Positions 20,173 through 29,735 are shown, counted from the first letter of the stretch. The stretch: 64,000 bases of DNA from Orbaceae bacterium ESL0721 (GCA_029433365.1 JAQTHZ010000001.1:1240001-1304000), one strand, 5' to 3'. Numbers and translations: made by a program. The notes: generated by a model not told the origin, from the sequence alone.

Positions 20173-21156
20173 CTATTCTGCTTTATCTGTTACCAATTTT
20201 GGTCCAACTAACTCATCTTCTGAAACTTTCTTAGCACTCGCTTGCGGATTTTCTGCTGCATCTATGGCTGCGTCCACCGATCGCTCTACAGTGACCTCTT
20301 CAGAATTGGCATGAGTGCTATTTTCAGTGCTACTATTTATGTTGTCATCAGAACCATTTTTAAGGTTATCTTTTGAACTGGTTTCAGCACTTTTATTACC
20401 GTTTTTACTGTTATCTTTCTCAGTTTTAGGCTGAGTAACAGGTTGAACATTCTTAGACTTAACTTTAATTTTCTTATCATTAGCTGGAGCAGTTTTGCTC
20501 TTTTGTGGATTTAAATCAGTTAAAAATGCCGCCACACGGGCATAATCGTTGATAATGGACTCGTTATCAGTCTGATCTAGTCCACGCGGATTAATAAAAT
20601 ATTTTCGATTAACAATGACAGTCGGAATCGAATTAGGCTGTATCTCATTCAATGCCTCACTCTGTTGAACCAAAAATGATTTAACTAAAAAACTCCCTTT
20701 TGTTTTATCAAATTGGTCACTATTTACACCTACCGCTGCAAAAACATTTTTAATATCATCAGGAGATTTGAGCGTGTGTTCGACATGAATTGCCTCAAAA
20801 AGCTGTTGGCTTATTTTATCTTCAATACCAAGTACATTAGCAATAGCCCAAGCTTCTGAGAGTTCTGGTGCTAAAGGCCCAAAATTATCTAAATGATAAC
20901 GTCTAAATTTCACCTCTTTTGGCAGCGCTTTACTGATAGCTTCTGTACCATGATATTCAACATCAAATTTAAAACAGCTTGGGCAGTTAAAAGAGAAAAA
21001 TTCAATCACCTCTTTTTCAGGTGATAATAAAGTGGGTAATTCAATATACTGTTTACCCGACTCAATCGGTTTCATCGTAGGCACTGTATCACCAGTATTG
21101 GCAAAACAGTTTAGTGATAGTAATAACGTACTTATTGCAATAATACTTTTTTTCAT
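20173..21156 (-). CDS. dsbA: DsbA-family periplasmic thiol:disulfide oxidoreductase with a long C-terminal tail
   Basis: Introduces disulfide bonds in the periplasm. Signal peptide MKKSIIAISTLLLSLNCFAN, then a thioredoxin fold with the active site F-x-x-x-C58-P-S-C61 and the cis-Pro loop NSIPTVIVN, as in DsbA. E. coli DsbA has CPHC and ends near residue 208; here the His is Ser, and about 110 extra residues (from about 218 to 327) form a Ser/Asn/Lys/Glu-rich, probably disordered tail. Position beside yihD matches E. coli, where srkA lies between; srkA is absent. I keep the name dsbA from context, but redox properties may differ. Confidence 0.85.
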   Translation of the reverse strand: MKKSIIAISTLLLSLNCFANTGDTVPTMKPIESGKQYIELPTLLSPEKEVIEFFSFNCPSCFKFDVEYHGTEAISKALPKEVKFRRYHLDNFGPLAPELSEAWAIANVLGIEDKISQQLFEAIHVEHTLKSPDDIKNVFAAVGVNSDQFDKTKGSFLVKSFLVQQSEALNEIQPNSIPTVIVNRKYFINPRGLDQTDNESIINDYARVAAFLTDLNPQKSKTAPANDKKIKVKSKNVQPVTQPKTEKDNSKNGNKSAETSSKDNLKNGSDDNINSSTENSTHANSEEVTVERSVDAAIDAAENPQASAKKVSEDELVGPKLVTDKAE

Positions 21157-21178
21157 ACCTATTTATTTCCTTTACACA

Positions 21179-21448
21179 TTAATCCTTAATTATGCCGCGC
21201 GCTTTTAATATAGCGGTTTTAAAATCATCTTCATAATCTTTTTTCAGACCAGGAATGACTTCATTTTTATCTGACTCACGCATTTTAAGGTGATAAATTA
21301 ATATCTCATCACTCAAACCGCTTAAATCGCCTTGAAAGCCAGCCTCTTTACCTAACTTAATCAGAAGTTCTAAAAGATTAAGATCTGACTCTTTCTCCCA
21401 TGCCGTCTGTAGTAGTTCAATTAACTCATCAATACGGTGACATTTCAT
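21179..21448 (-). CDS. yihD: YihD family protein of unknown function (DUF1040)
   Basis: An 89-residue soluble protein that aligns end to end with E. coli YihD (begins [14 protein letters not shown], ends [14 protein letters not shown]). Function is unknown to me. It lies 22 bases upstream of dsbA in the same direction and is probably co-transcribed. In E. coli the order is yihD-srkA-dsbA with mobA divergent; the same layout is kept here without srkA. Confidence 0.92.
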   Translation of the reverse strand: MKCHRIDELIELLQTAWEKESDLNLLELLIKLGKEAGFQGDLSGLSDEILIYHLKMRESDKNEVIPGLKKDYEDDFKTAILKARGIIKD

Positions 21449-21853
21449 AATTACTAACCTTTTATATTAAAATCATACGAATAAATCATCTATTAAAATA
21501 GACTAATAGATCCTCTATTTAATTAAATAATTTGTTAACAAAAACTATTAATAATTTTGTAAATTATATAATTACTCTGTTTTAAGATGAATAAAAAAGC
21601 AAATAGAAATAAAACTTTTCTGTTACTAATTTAATAGTGAACGGAAATCGTAGTATATATTAAAAAATAGGGTTATATAGTCATGTTATGCTGTTTTTTA
21701 ATAAGCTAAAAAATAGAACTCGTTAAAAAACTCATTAAAAATAGTTTATATAACCGAATCTGGATAGTAATAGTTAGATGGCAATACTTAGATAACAATG
21801 TTTCGATAGTTTTTTTGATAGCTTTTTTGATAAAAGAGATTGGACAACAATTT
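21449..21853. other. A+T-rich intergenic region between divergent yihD and mobA
   Basis: About 400 bp that must contain both promoters. I see runs such as AAAAAATAGGG and no clear RNA gene, operator or terminator. Confidence 0.5.
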
Positions 21854-22456
21854 ATGATAAAAAAACCGCTGATTACAGCAACAATTTTGTCGGGTGGGCA
21901 AGGCAGTCGTATGCAGGGTCAAGATAAAGGGCTTGCTATTTTACAAGGTAAACCTTTATATCAGCATGTAATTGAACAGATAAAGGGGCAAGTTGAATCG
22001 ATAATGATAAGTTGTAACCGTAATATTGATCAATATCAGTTAGCAGGGTTACCCATTTTTACCGATGATATTCAAGGTTATATTGGTCCGATTTCTGGTA
22101 TCTATAGCGCGTTAAAGCATAGTCAAACAGATTGGAACTTAATTGTCAGTTGTGATACCCCTTTTTTACCCTACGATTTAGTTGCACGTCTTACAAGTGC
22201 CATCTCTGAGCAACCATCAGCACTTGCTGCTTATGTTCATGATGGTGAACGCGCTCATCCTACTACGCTTCTTATCCATAAAAAATCAATTTCTGAATTA
22301 AAACAGTTTATTAATCAAGGAAATCGAAAATTAATCCTATTTCTGAAATCGATATCAGCTATTAAAGTTAGTTTTAGTGACAAAAAACAATGCTTTGAAA
22401 ACATCAATACTTTAAAAAATTTGCATTTTTTGGATAAAAGAGTAAAGACTTTATAA
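21854..22456 (+). CDS. mobA: Molybdenum cofactor guanylyltransferase
   Basis: Joins GMP to molybdopterin to form the bis-MGD cofactor. The 200-residue product has the nucleotide-binding LSGGQGSRMQGQDKGL at the N-terminus, GKPLYQHV, a Rossmann-type core and CDTPFLP. I choose ATG 21854, which gives the family N-terminus; the TTG at 21815 adds 13 unconserved residues and lacks a ribosome site. mobB, which follows mobA in E. coli, is missing. Its presence implies a molybdoenzyme elsewhere in the genome. Confidence 0.92.
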   Translation: MIKKPLITATILSGGQGSRMQGQDKGLAILQGKPLYQHVIEQIKGQVESIMISCNRNIDQYQLAGLPIFTDDIQGYIGPISGIYSALKHSQTDWNLIVSCDTPFLPYDLVARLTSAISEQPSALAAYVHDGERAHPTTLLIHKKSISELKQFINQGNRKLILFLKSISAIKVSFSDKKQCFENINTLKNLHFLDKRVKTL

Positions 22457-22530
22457 AAAGTACACTGTATACTTAGCTGCATTTTAACAATTAATTAACT
22501 ATTTAATTTTATTCAATAAAGACAGAGAAA

Positions 22531-23958
22531 ATGAAAAAAACACTACCTTTACTATTTTTACCATTCATATTTGGTATCAACCAAACAGATGCCCTGCTTT
22601 CAGCAAGCACTGCTAATGTTATTAATGGAAATAGTCCGAGATTTACAAAGGAGATCGAGGATGATATTGATTCAAATGGACAGTTTAAATATTTTGGTGT
22701 GGTCTATAATAGCAAAACTTACTATGATGACAAGGCTTTAAATAAAGCTTTAGGTGCAAATATTGCAACAAAAACACCGAATAGTTTAAAATTTACAAGC
22801 CAACTATTATCACCTACTGAGGCGGAATTTACTGATAGTGATGGTGATAGTCAAGCAACGCTAGCAGAGATAAAAAGTGATCCTATCAATATAGATTGGT
22901 TTTATGAAAATCCAGCCGATAAAAGCGAGGTAAGATTAACCGCAGCTCAAAAAGCTCAAACTTTTAGGTCACTAGTTGATGCCGGAATGTATCCCTATGT
23001 AAAGGTTTGGGGAAGTGTTGAATTAAAAACGCAATATGGCGTTCCAAATGCACAGAAATACCCAGATGCTAACATAGCAGTAACCCAAGTACCGTTTAAA
23101 ATCTTTAATGTAAGGGTTGGGGGTGAAGCACTTAATTTTGCTAGCCCTAACATGACATATTCTGCTGGTAACTATGGCTACGGTGATACAACTCTGTTTC
23201 AACCAACTACAATGAATGGATTTGTACCTCAGGAGAACTATTTAAATAACTTCCCATCAACGGGGGCCGATGGTCTCTTTTTCTATATTATCACTGATGG
23301 TATAAATAATACTTTAGATACAACAGTATGGACGGTTGAAACATCAAATGAAGATGATAGCGCACCAAATGCCATAACAGCGACAGTCTCTAAAAAAGCG
23401 GTACCTGCTGGCTCTAGTGGATTTAAAGCTTATAATGCCAAAAATATGGTACTGGTACAGTTAAAAGGGCCAACAGTTACAGATAAAGCATCGCCTACCG
23501 CAAAAGCGGTTACCGCAAACTTACCGGTAGATATAGAAGTTTCGGTTACAACTAAACAAAATGTAGGATTCAAATATAAATTTAGAATTACTAAATGGTT
23601 TATCAATCGTGGGAATAATACTGCCGACTATGTAACACAAAAAGCTTGGTGTGAAGGGTTAGGTGATTATAGATTAGGTACAGTGAAAGAGTTAAGTAAT
23701 GCTACCCATAAAAACCTCGTTAACTACCCAGCGAATAAATTAAACTATTATAAACGAGCGGTACATGAAGGTTTTATCACTGAATGGGGTCGTATGGCAT
23801 CATATGCTGGGGCTGACTTTTACAATGTCACCTATGCATGGTCTAGTACAGTATCAGCTGCCACCGATAATGTATTCTATGTTAATATGAATGATGCAGC
23901 GTTAAATGATGAACGTACGGGAAATGAAAAATATTATGCACTGTGTGAATCAAACTAA
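22531..23958 (+). CDS. Secreted adhesin-like protein, paralog 1 of 3
   Basis: A 475-residue exported protein with a Sec signal peptide (MKKTLPLLFLPFIFGINQTDA). It shares with the proteins at 41032 and 50102 the blocks FPSTGADGLFFYI, ITKWFINRGN, a Cys-containing WCEGLGDYRLGTVKEL, FITEWGRM and a final Cys (YYALCESN). The C-terminal part, with C...YRL..T.EL and a Cys near the end, recalls the C-type-lectin-like adhesion domain of invasin/intimin-type proteins (DUF823-like); that is my inference. It lacks the middle Cys pair of the other two. No beta-barrel or secretion partner is nearby. A terminator follows. Confidence 0.72.
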   Translation: MKKTLPLLFLPFIFGINQTDALLSASTANVINGNSPRFTKEIEDDIDSNGQFKYFGVVYNSKTYYDDKALNKALGANIATKTPNSLKFTSQLLSPTEAEFTDSDGDSQATLAEIKSDPINIDWFYENPADKSEVRLTAAQKAQTFRSLVDAGMYPYVKVWGSVELKTQYGVPNAQKYPDANIAVTQVPFKIFNVRVGGEALNFASPNMTYSAGNYGYGDTTLFQPTTMNGFVPQENYLNNFPSTGADGLFFYIITDGINNTLDTTVWTVETSNEDDSAPNAITATVSKKAVPAGSSGFKAYNAKNMVLVQLKGPTVTDKASPTAKAVTANLPVDIEVSVTTKQNVGFKYKFRITKWFINRGNNTADYVTQKAWCEGLGDYRLGTVKELSNATHKNLVNYPANKLNYYKRAVHEGFITEWGRMASYAGADFYNVTYAWSSTVSAATDNVFYVNMNDAALNDERTGNEKYYALCESN

Positions 23959-24015
23959 CGATACAACTTTAAATGTAATGAGCTAATGCATTGTTAGCAT
24001 CAGTAAGTCGCAACT

Positions 24016-24056
24016 AAACTGCAATTAATAGTAATCTATCAATTGCAGTTTTTTTT
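24016..24056 (+). terminator. Intrinsic terminator after secreted paralog 1
   Basis: Eleven-base stem AAACTGCAATT / AATTGCAGTTT (24016-24026 and 24041-24051) with a 14-base loop, running into eight or more T residues. Confidence 0.85.
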
Positions 24057-24184
24057 CATTTTTAACAAAGGTGCAACAGCGGTGAATTAACGCCTTTTTA
24101 TCTATAAAACTCAGCTACAAAACTTATCTACAAAAACAGTACCACTTAAATTAAATTTCTATCATCAAAAATAGGTTAACAGAA

Positions 24185-25228
24185 CTACCTCATCCACTCT
24201 GTTAACTGATTAGCAAATAGCTCAATATCTTGCGCTTTCGTTGCCCATGAGGTACAGAACCTAAGACAGATCTGCTCATAATTAACATTACCGCAATCAT
24301 CCATAATATAGTTGTGATCTACAGCATAGTGGTTCACTACTTTCTTGGCTAAAGCTGTTGGCATAATGACAAAGATCTGATTACTCTCTGGCTCTGCCAA
24401 AAAAGTGAATGGCGCAAAGAGCGTTATCAATTTTTCTGCCATTGAGTTGCTATGTTTACCCAATTTTATATAGAGATCATCTTCTAATAGTGCCCGCATC
24501 TGAGCAGCTATAACCCAACCTTTAGCTAAAATAGCCCCTTTCTGCTTCATACTATAGCGGAAATCTTCACTAAGTGTGAGGTTGTTAAATATCAGCACCT
24601 CCCCCATTAATGCGCCAACTTTTGTCCCGCCGATATAAAAAATATCGGTATATTTAGCCAGATCAGCCAAAGTTAAGTCGCTCTCTTTGGCTGCTAATGC
24701 CATTGCTAAACGGGCACCATCTAAGTAGAGGTAGAGATTATGATTTTGACAAAATTGATAGAGCGCCTGTAGCTCTTTTTTGCTATAAACCGTACCAAGT
24801 TCGGTGGTATTTGAGATATAGACAAGTTTAGGTTGTACCATATGCTCATCACAATGTGTTGTGAGTACCGGTTTTATTAAATCAGGCGTTAATTTACCAT
24901 TTTCACTTTTGACGGTAACAACTTTATGCCCTGTCGCCTCAATAGCACCAGTTTCATGGACATTTATATGCCCAGTTTCTGCGGCAATAACCGCTTGGTA
25001 TGGCTTTAAAATATGCGAAATTGTCGCTAAATTGGTTATAGTGCCACTTGGCATAAAATGGATATCAGCGGTTGGCGATAAAAGTTTATCCCTTATGATT
25101 GCTCGTGTCTCTTCACAATAATCATCTAATCCATACCCCACTAATTTTTGCTGCATCGTTCGCATAATAGCTTCAACTACTTCTGGATGTGCGGTCTCGT
25201 TATAATCGTTTATAAAACTGTAATTCAT
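24185..25228 (-). CDS. PLP-dependent threonine aldolase family (beta-eliminating lyase fold) enzyme
   Basis: A 347-residue fold-type I PLP enzyme. Visible motifs: FMPSGTITNLATIS near the phosphate-binding region, ETGHINVHETGAIE with the ring-stacking His, YLDGARLAMAL with the cofactor Asp, and FYIGGTKVGALMGE with the Schiff-base Lys. It belongs to the threonine aldolase family but is not close to E. coli LtaE; such proteins cleave L-threonine or L-allo-threonine to glycine and acetaldehyde, and the exact substrate here is open. It stands alone with a good A+T-rich promoter region upstream. Confidence 0.82.
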   Translation of the reverse strand: MNYSFINDYNETAHPEVVEAIMRTMQQKLVGYGLDDYCEETRAIIRDKLLSPTADIHFMPSGTITNLATISHILKPYQAVIAAETGHINVHETGAIEATGHKVVTVKSENGKLTPDLIKPVLTTHCDEHMVQPKLVYISNTTELGTVYSKKELQALYQFCQNHNLYLYLDGARLAMALAAKESDLTLADLAKYTDIFYIGGTKVGALMGEVLIFNNLTLSEDFRYSMKQKGAILAKGWVIAAQMRALLEDDLYIKLGKHSNSMAEKLITLFAPFTFLAEPESNQIFVIMPTALAKKVVNHYAVDHNYIMDDCGNVNYEQICLRFCTSWATKAQDIELFANQLTEWMR

Positions 25229-25413
25229 AGATTACCCTTTCTATCTGAAAAATTTCTATCTTATACTATATTTACTAAGTGATTGAGATAAAAATAAATA
25301 AAAATCCCCCTATTTACTAGGCTATCTACCACTAGCCGATATAGATCACCTGATAAACGATTTTATAAAATAACTTATTTATAAAACAACTTTAAACAGT
25401 TAACCGCACCGTT

Positions 25414-26682
25414 TTATTCACTCTCCTTTTGCAACTTATCGCCATTACTCAAGGTAAAAATAGAGATAATGGAAACCACTAAAACCACACCGGCAAGTAT
25501 ATAAAACGTGGTTGAGTAGTTGGTAAAATCAAATAATTTACCTACTGGAGTTGATAGAATAATCACGCCAATATTCGATGAGATATTAAAGCCAACTAAA
25601 TAGAGTGTTGCTGAGAGTCTTGCATCAAAATTAGCTACAAAATATTTAAAGACCGCTAAAATAAATAGGGGAACTTCAATAGCATGAAAGAGTTTAATAA
25701 AGGAGATAAGATAGATATTATCGACGGTAGCTGATAGGGATATTCGACAAATCATAATTAGCGCCGCAACCAGTAACGATGTTTTAGGACCCATCTTATA
25801 GATGAAAAATGGGGCGATAATCATACAGGTTGCCTCTAAAAAGACCTGAAATGAGTTGAGGTAACCATACACTTGGTAGCCAATTTCGGGGGTTTTGAAA
25901 AATGCAGTATAGAAGTTAGGGAAGAGCTGCTGATCGTAGATAGTATAAAAGCTATAAGTACCAATAACAAAAAAGACAAACATCCAAAATTTAGGTAGTG
26001 CTAGTAGTGAGACAATCTCTCTTAAGGTTGGAATAGTCGGTCTACTATCTACAACTGTCGTCTCTGGCGTCGCTGCTTCTGTAGATCTACTACTGCTCTT
26101 TGTTGGTTTAAAAGTGATATTGATGATAAAAAAGAGTACAGCAACGCCAGAGGCTAACCAGAAGTTAATGTGAGGATCGATACCAAAGGCAATTCCCGCT
26201 ATAAATGTTGCTGCTGCGTAACCAAATGATCCCCAAAATCGTGCTGGTCCAAATTCAAAATTAAACAGCCGACTAATGCGCTCTATAAAGGAGTCAATTA
26301 AAGCGCTTCCTGAAATAAATCCAGCACTTAAAACAGGCGCACCAATACAGACACCCAACATAAAATTGCTCTGTAATAGCGGTTCATAAACATAAATTAA
26401 AAACGGACCAATCAGCATCATAACCACACTCTGGAATATGATAACTGCTTTACCTATCTGCAATTTATCTTGAATTACCCCGTAAAAGATCATAAAAAAC
26501 ATGGCAACTGCTGAGTTTACCGAATAGACAATCCCTAAATCTTCACCAGATAAGCCAATTTTACTCTTTAGCCAAATAGCATAGAATGACCACCATAAAG
26601 ACCAAGCTGCATAAAAAGTAAAAAGATAACCTGATGAATACCAATAATTTTTATTTCTTAATACATTTGTAAAAGAGTTCAT
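25414..26682 (-). CDS. cscB: Sucrose:proton symporter (LacY family)
   Basis: Twelve-segment MFS permease of 422 residues. It matches E. coli CscB in many places: WSLWWSFYAIWLKSKIGL, MIFYGVIQDKL, YVYEPLLQSNF, ARFWGSFGYA, FYTIYDQQLFPNFY, YGYLNSFQVFLEA and HAIEVPLFILAVFKY. The LacY-type residues in the middle (D-x-x-L-F-P) support the oligosaccharide symporter subfamily. It is divergent from cscR and preceded by a palindromic operator. The usual partners cscA (sucrose hydrolase) and cscK (fructokinase) are not next to it. Confidence 0.9.
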   Translation of the reverse strand: MNSFTNVLRNKNYWYSSGYLFTFYAAWSLWWSFYAIWLKSKIGLSGEDLGIVYSVNSAVAMFFMIFYGVIQDKLQIGKAVIIFQSVVMMLIGPFLIYVYEPLLQSNFMLGVCIGAPVLSAGFISGSALIDSFIERISRLFNFEFGPARFWGSFGYAAATFIAGIAFGIDPHINFWLASGVAVLFFIINITFKPTKSSSRSTEAATPETTVVDSRPTIPTLREIVSLLALPKFWMFVFFVIGTYSFYTIYDQQLFPNFYTAFFKTPEIGYQVYGYLNSFQVFLEATCMIIAPFFIYKMGPKTSLLVAALIMICRISLSATVDNIYLISFIKLFHAIEVPLFILAVFKYFVANFDARLSATLYLVGFNISSNIGVIILSTPVGKLFDFTNYSTTFYILAGVVLVVSIISIFTLSNGDKLQKESE

Positions 26683-26714
26683 ATGTTATTTGCCTTAATT
26701 TAATCTGATCGATT

Positions 26715-26738
26715 TTAACGTTAACATGTTAATGTTAA
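26715..26738. promoter_or_regulatory. Candidate CscR operator between cscB and cscR
   Basis: A 24-bp inverted repeat, TTAACGTTAACA then TGTTAATGTTAA, 11 of 12 positions symmetric, centred on CATG, 33-56 bases before the cscB start. Size and position fit a LacI-family repressor site. That CscR binds it is inferred from the adjacent gene. Confidence 0.7.
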
Positions 26739-27007
26739 CAATATGGACTATTTGGTATTAAATGGGTAGCGATAAAAGTGATAATTGTTACTCACTTCAC
26801 AATTTTTATTTTATGGTTAGCTTCTGTTATGGCTTAATTGTGTTATTGATTAATTGTGTTATTATCGCGCCATATTTTGTAGATTTACTATACTGCATTT
26901 TCTATACTATTCACGCTTATCTATAAACGGTTATCTAAAACATTGGCTAAATAAAGCGTAAATAAAATAGATAGTTAAAAAAATAATAGTTAAAAAAGGC
27001 ATTTACT

Positions 27008-28015
27008 ATGGGATCACTAAAGGATGTTGCGAAATTGGCTTCGGTTTCGTTGATGACAGTATCAAGGGCAATTAATAATCCTGATAAATTAAAAGATGAG
27101 ACCTATATAAGGGTTAAAAAAGCGATTGAGACACTAAATTATGTCCCTGATCTCTCAGCACGAAAAATCCGCGGCGATAGTTCAGCACCCCGTGCAATAG
27201 GTGTTCTTGCTTTAGATACCGCCACCACACCATATTCTGTCGACCTGCTACAAGCAATTGAAAAAACCGCCCAAAAATATAACTGGAATACCTTTATCGT
27301 CAATCTATTTGATGATAAACAGGCAGATAATGCCATTAACACCCTGCTCTCTTACCGCCCTGACGGCATCATCTATACCACTATGGGGCTTCGTAAAATC
27401 GATCTACCAGAAAAGCTGTTAGATAAAAATGTGGTGCTAGCTAACTGCCTGACCAGCTCAAAACAGTTAGCCTGTTATGTACCTGATGACTACACTGGTC
27501 AGTATCGATCAATCGAGCAGCTTATAAAAAAAGGGTATAAAAAACCCCTCTGCATCTATCTACCTAAAGAGACATTAGCCGGAAAAATAAGGCGCAAAGC
27601 AGCAGAACAGGCGTGGCAAGATGCCGGTAAAAGCCTTGCTGATATGGTCAGTTACCATCTCCCTAATCTACCTAATGGTGATGAACAGGAGTATCTAATA
27701 ACTGTTGAGATATTAAAAAAACATTGTGCTTCTGGTCATAGCGATGTTGATATTCTGGTTTGTGGTAATGATCGCATCGCTTTTTTAGCTTATCAATACC
27801 TATTAGGTCAAGGGTTACAGATTCCGAAAGATATAGCGGTTTTAGGTTATGACAATATGGTTGGAACGGGCAAACTCTTCTATCCACCATTAACTACTGT
27901 GCAGCTACCCCACTATGAGATTGGTAAACAGGCGGCGTTACATATTATTAAATCCCAAACAAAACAAGATGTTACATATGTAGACTGCCCCTATTTAGCG
28001 CGCGATTCGCTGTAG
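27008..28015 (+). CDS. cscR: LacI-family sucrose operon repressor
   Basis: A 335-residue regulator. The N-terminal helix-turn-helix and hinge read SLKDVAKLASVSLMTVSRAI and LNYVPDLSARKIRG; the sugar-binding core contains DTATTPYSVDLLQAIE, HRPDGIIYTTMGL-like RPDGIIYTTMGLRKI and VCGNDRIAFLAYQ, all close to E. coli CscR. It should repress cscB until sucrose or a derivative is present. Divergent arrangement with cscB across the palindromic site at 26715-26738 supports this. Confidence 0.9.
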   Translation: MGSLKDVAKLASVSLMTVSRAINNPDKLKDETYIRVKKAIETLNYVPDLSARKIRGDSSAPRAIGVLALDTATTPYSVDLLQAIEKTAQKYNWNTFIVNLFDDKQADNAINTLLSYRPDGIIYTTMGLRKIDLPEKLLDKNVVLANCLTSSKQLACYVPDDYTGQYRSIEQLIKKGYKKPLCIYLPKETLAGKIRRKAAEQAWQDAGKSLADMVSYHLPNLPNGDEQEYLITVEILKKHCASGHSDVDILVCGNDRIAFLAYQYLLGQGLQIPKDIAVLGYDNMVGTGKLFYPPLTTVQLPHYEIGKQAALHIIKSQTKQDVTYVDCPYLARDSL

Positions 28016-28049
28016 CTGCACTATATAGAAGATATTAATATTGAATTGA

Positions 28050-28085
28050 TGTTGATAGTAATAATAGAGTGATAGTAATAATAGT
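28050..28085. repeat. Short direct repeat in the spacer upstream of the tRNA
   Basis: Two copies of GATAGTAATAATAG separated by three bases, with a partial third copy further on. A+T-rich intergenic DNA; no evident function. Confidence 0.6.
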
Positions 28086-28191
28086 TAAATTGTTGATAGA
28101 ATTAGTTATTGCAGTTAATCTAAAAACACTAAATAAATCAAATAGTTATATTTATTAACACAATCTTTACTAAAAAATAGATAAACAGTTC

Positions 28192-28219
28192 TTGCTATAT
28201 TAATAATTTACGTTAATAT
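28192..28219 (+). promoter_or_regulatory. Sigma-70 promoter of the initiator tRNA gene
   Basis: TTGCTA at 28192-28197, 16-base spacer, TAATAT at 28214-28219, then a GC-rich discriminator (GCCCC) typical of stringently controlled stable-RNA promoters, a few bases before the mature tRNA. Confidence 0.65.
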
Positions 28220-28232
28220 AGCCCCTCTCTGA

Positions 28233-28309
<77 letters not shown>

Positions 28310-28636
28310 ACTCTTTTTTTTATAATCCCTTTTTAAAATCCTTTTATAAAACTCTTTTTAACCCTTTTTAGCAGAAAAATAAAAGAGATAACCCTAAAAC
28401 AAATTTTCTTAAAATAATTTTTCAAGCTTTTTTATTTTAAAGTTCCCTTAATTAAAGTCTCTTTAATAAATGTTCTATTAATAAAAGCTCCGTTAATAAA
28501 AGCTCCCTTTTATCATTTCTATTTATCCCTACACTTTATAACAGCCTTGTAGCTATCTTAAATTATCTATAACTACCTACAACTAAACCATCTACAATTA
28601 CCTACAATTTACGCAACCGATAACGCTATTAATTTT
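28310..28636. other. A+T-rich spacer between tRNA-fMet and metF
   Basis: Starts with the T-run terminator of the tRNA. Contains one exact recurrent 12-mer (28390-28401) and a short repeat of TTAATAAAAGCTCC near 28480-28515. No gene seen. Confidence 0.6.
28390..28401 (+). repeat. Recurrent 12-mer AACCCTAAAACA, copy 3
   Basis: Exact copy in intergenic DNA after the initiator tRNA. Followed by AAT, not the usual T. Confidence 0.85.
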
Positions 28637-29509
28637 TTAGACTTTAGGTACCTTTAATAGTGTAGCAACTGCCTCATTTACTCTTCTAGCAATATAGCTG
28701 TTATTCATAGTATAGAGGTGAATACCATCCACATTTTGCGAAACCAGATCAACCACCTGATCGATTGCGTAGGCAATTCCCGCATCGCGAAATGCATCTG
28801 GGTGATGTTCATATTTTGCCATCATCTGCTTAAACTTTTTAGGCAGATTCACCCCACACATTGAGACCATTCTCTCAATCTGATTCTTATTTGTGACTGG
28901 CATAATGCCCGCTTCAATCGGTACATCAATCCCCATGTCACGCGCTTTATCTAAAAAAGTATAAAAGTAGTCATTATCAAAAAAGAGTTGTGAAATAAGC
29001 TGATCTGTCCCTGCATTGACCTTCTCTTTTAAATTAATCAGATCCGCCTTAAGAGTATGCGCTTCAAGATGACCTTCAGGGTAACAGGCGCCAATGACAT
29101 TAAAATCACCATTCTCTTTAATGAAGGAGACTAGCTCACTGGCATAGTTAAAATCATTTTTAGGGGTAAAATTAGGGTTAATATCACCACGCAGAGCAAG
29201 TACATTATCGATACCGGCGCACTGTAGATCATGGAGAATTTTTTTTATTTCACTTTTACCAAAGTTGATACCGGGTAGGTGCGCGACACTCTCAATGCCA
29301 TAGGTATGTTTAACCGAGTGGGCAATATCAATTGTTGTCTGACCATTGAGACTGCCACCAGCACCATATGTGACACTAATAAAATCTGGTTTAAAGTAGG
29401 AGAGTTCACGCAAAGTACTGGAAATAGTCTCTAAGGGTGAGGTTTTTTTAGGTGGAAATACCTCAAAAGAGAGCACTGTTTTCTGTTTAAAAAGCTGATC
29501 TGTTCTCAT
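28637..29509 (-). CDS. metF: 5,10-methylenetetrahydrofolate reductase
   Basis: FAD enzyme that makes 5-methyl-tetrahydrofolate, the methyl donor for methionine synthesis. The 290-residue product has the TIM-barrel motifs SFEVFPPKK with the catalytic Glu, FISVTYGAGGS, LALRGD and CYPEGH, and QLFFDNDYFYTF. I set the start at ATG 29509, with AGGA nine bases upstream and the family N-terminus; a longer reading adds 13 residues. It follows metE in the same direction, so the enzyme making the methyl donor and the one using it are side by side. I found no MetJ or MetR box upstream. Confidence 0.95.
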   Translation of the reverse strand: MRTDQLFKQKTVLSFEVFPPKKTSPLETISSTLRELSYFKPDFISVTYGAGGSLNGQTTIDIAHSVKHTYGIESVAHLPGINFGKSEIKKILHDLQCAGIDNVLALRGDINPNFTPKNDFNYASELVSFIKENGDFNVIGACYPEGHLEAHTLKADLINLKEKVNAGTDQLISQLFFDNDYFYTFLDKARDMGIDVPIEAGIMPVTNKNQIERMVSMCGVNLPKKFKQMMAKYEHHPDAFRDAGIAYAIDQVVDLVSQNVDGIHLYTMNNSYIARRVNEAVATLLKVPKV

Positions 29510-29668
29510 TTTATATATCCTAAAACATGTGATATCCCATCGAACCACTTTGATATGCAGCTATCGATATGCAAGTATCGAATAAAAGTGTCGATGGGAA
29601 CTGTTGATGGGAAAGGAAATTTTTTTAATTACATTGTTAATAGATTGTTTTAATAAACATCTTTAATA

Positions 29669-29703
29669 AGCAATGTTTATAAACAAAGTTTATAAACATT
29701 GCT
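29669..29703. terminator. Perfect inverted repeat downstream of metE
   Basis: AGCAATGTTTATAAAC, loop AAA, GTTTATAAACATTGCT: a 16-bp perfect stem. It lies between metE and metF on their transcript. No T run follows, and the stem is mostly A-T, so it could be a terminator, an mRNA stabiliser or a protein site. Confidence 0.55.
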
Positions 29704-29706
29704 ACT

Positions 29707-29735
29707 AATGGCAATTAAGCGTTATAACTGCCATT
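29707..29735 (-). terminator. Second hairpin downstream of metE
   Basis: Seven-base arms AATGGCA / TGCCATT with partly paired inside, directly beside the longer inverted repeat and about 40 bases past the metE stop. Confidence 0.45.
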
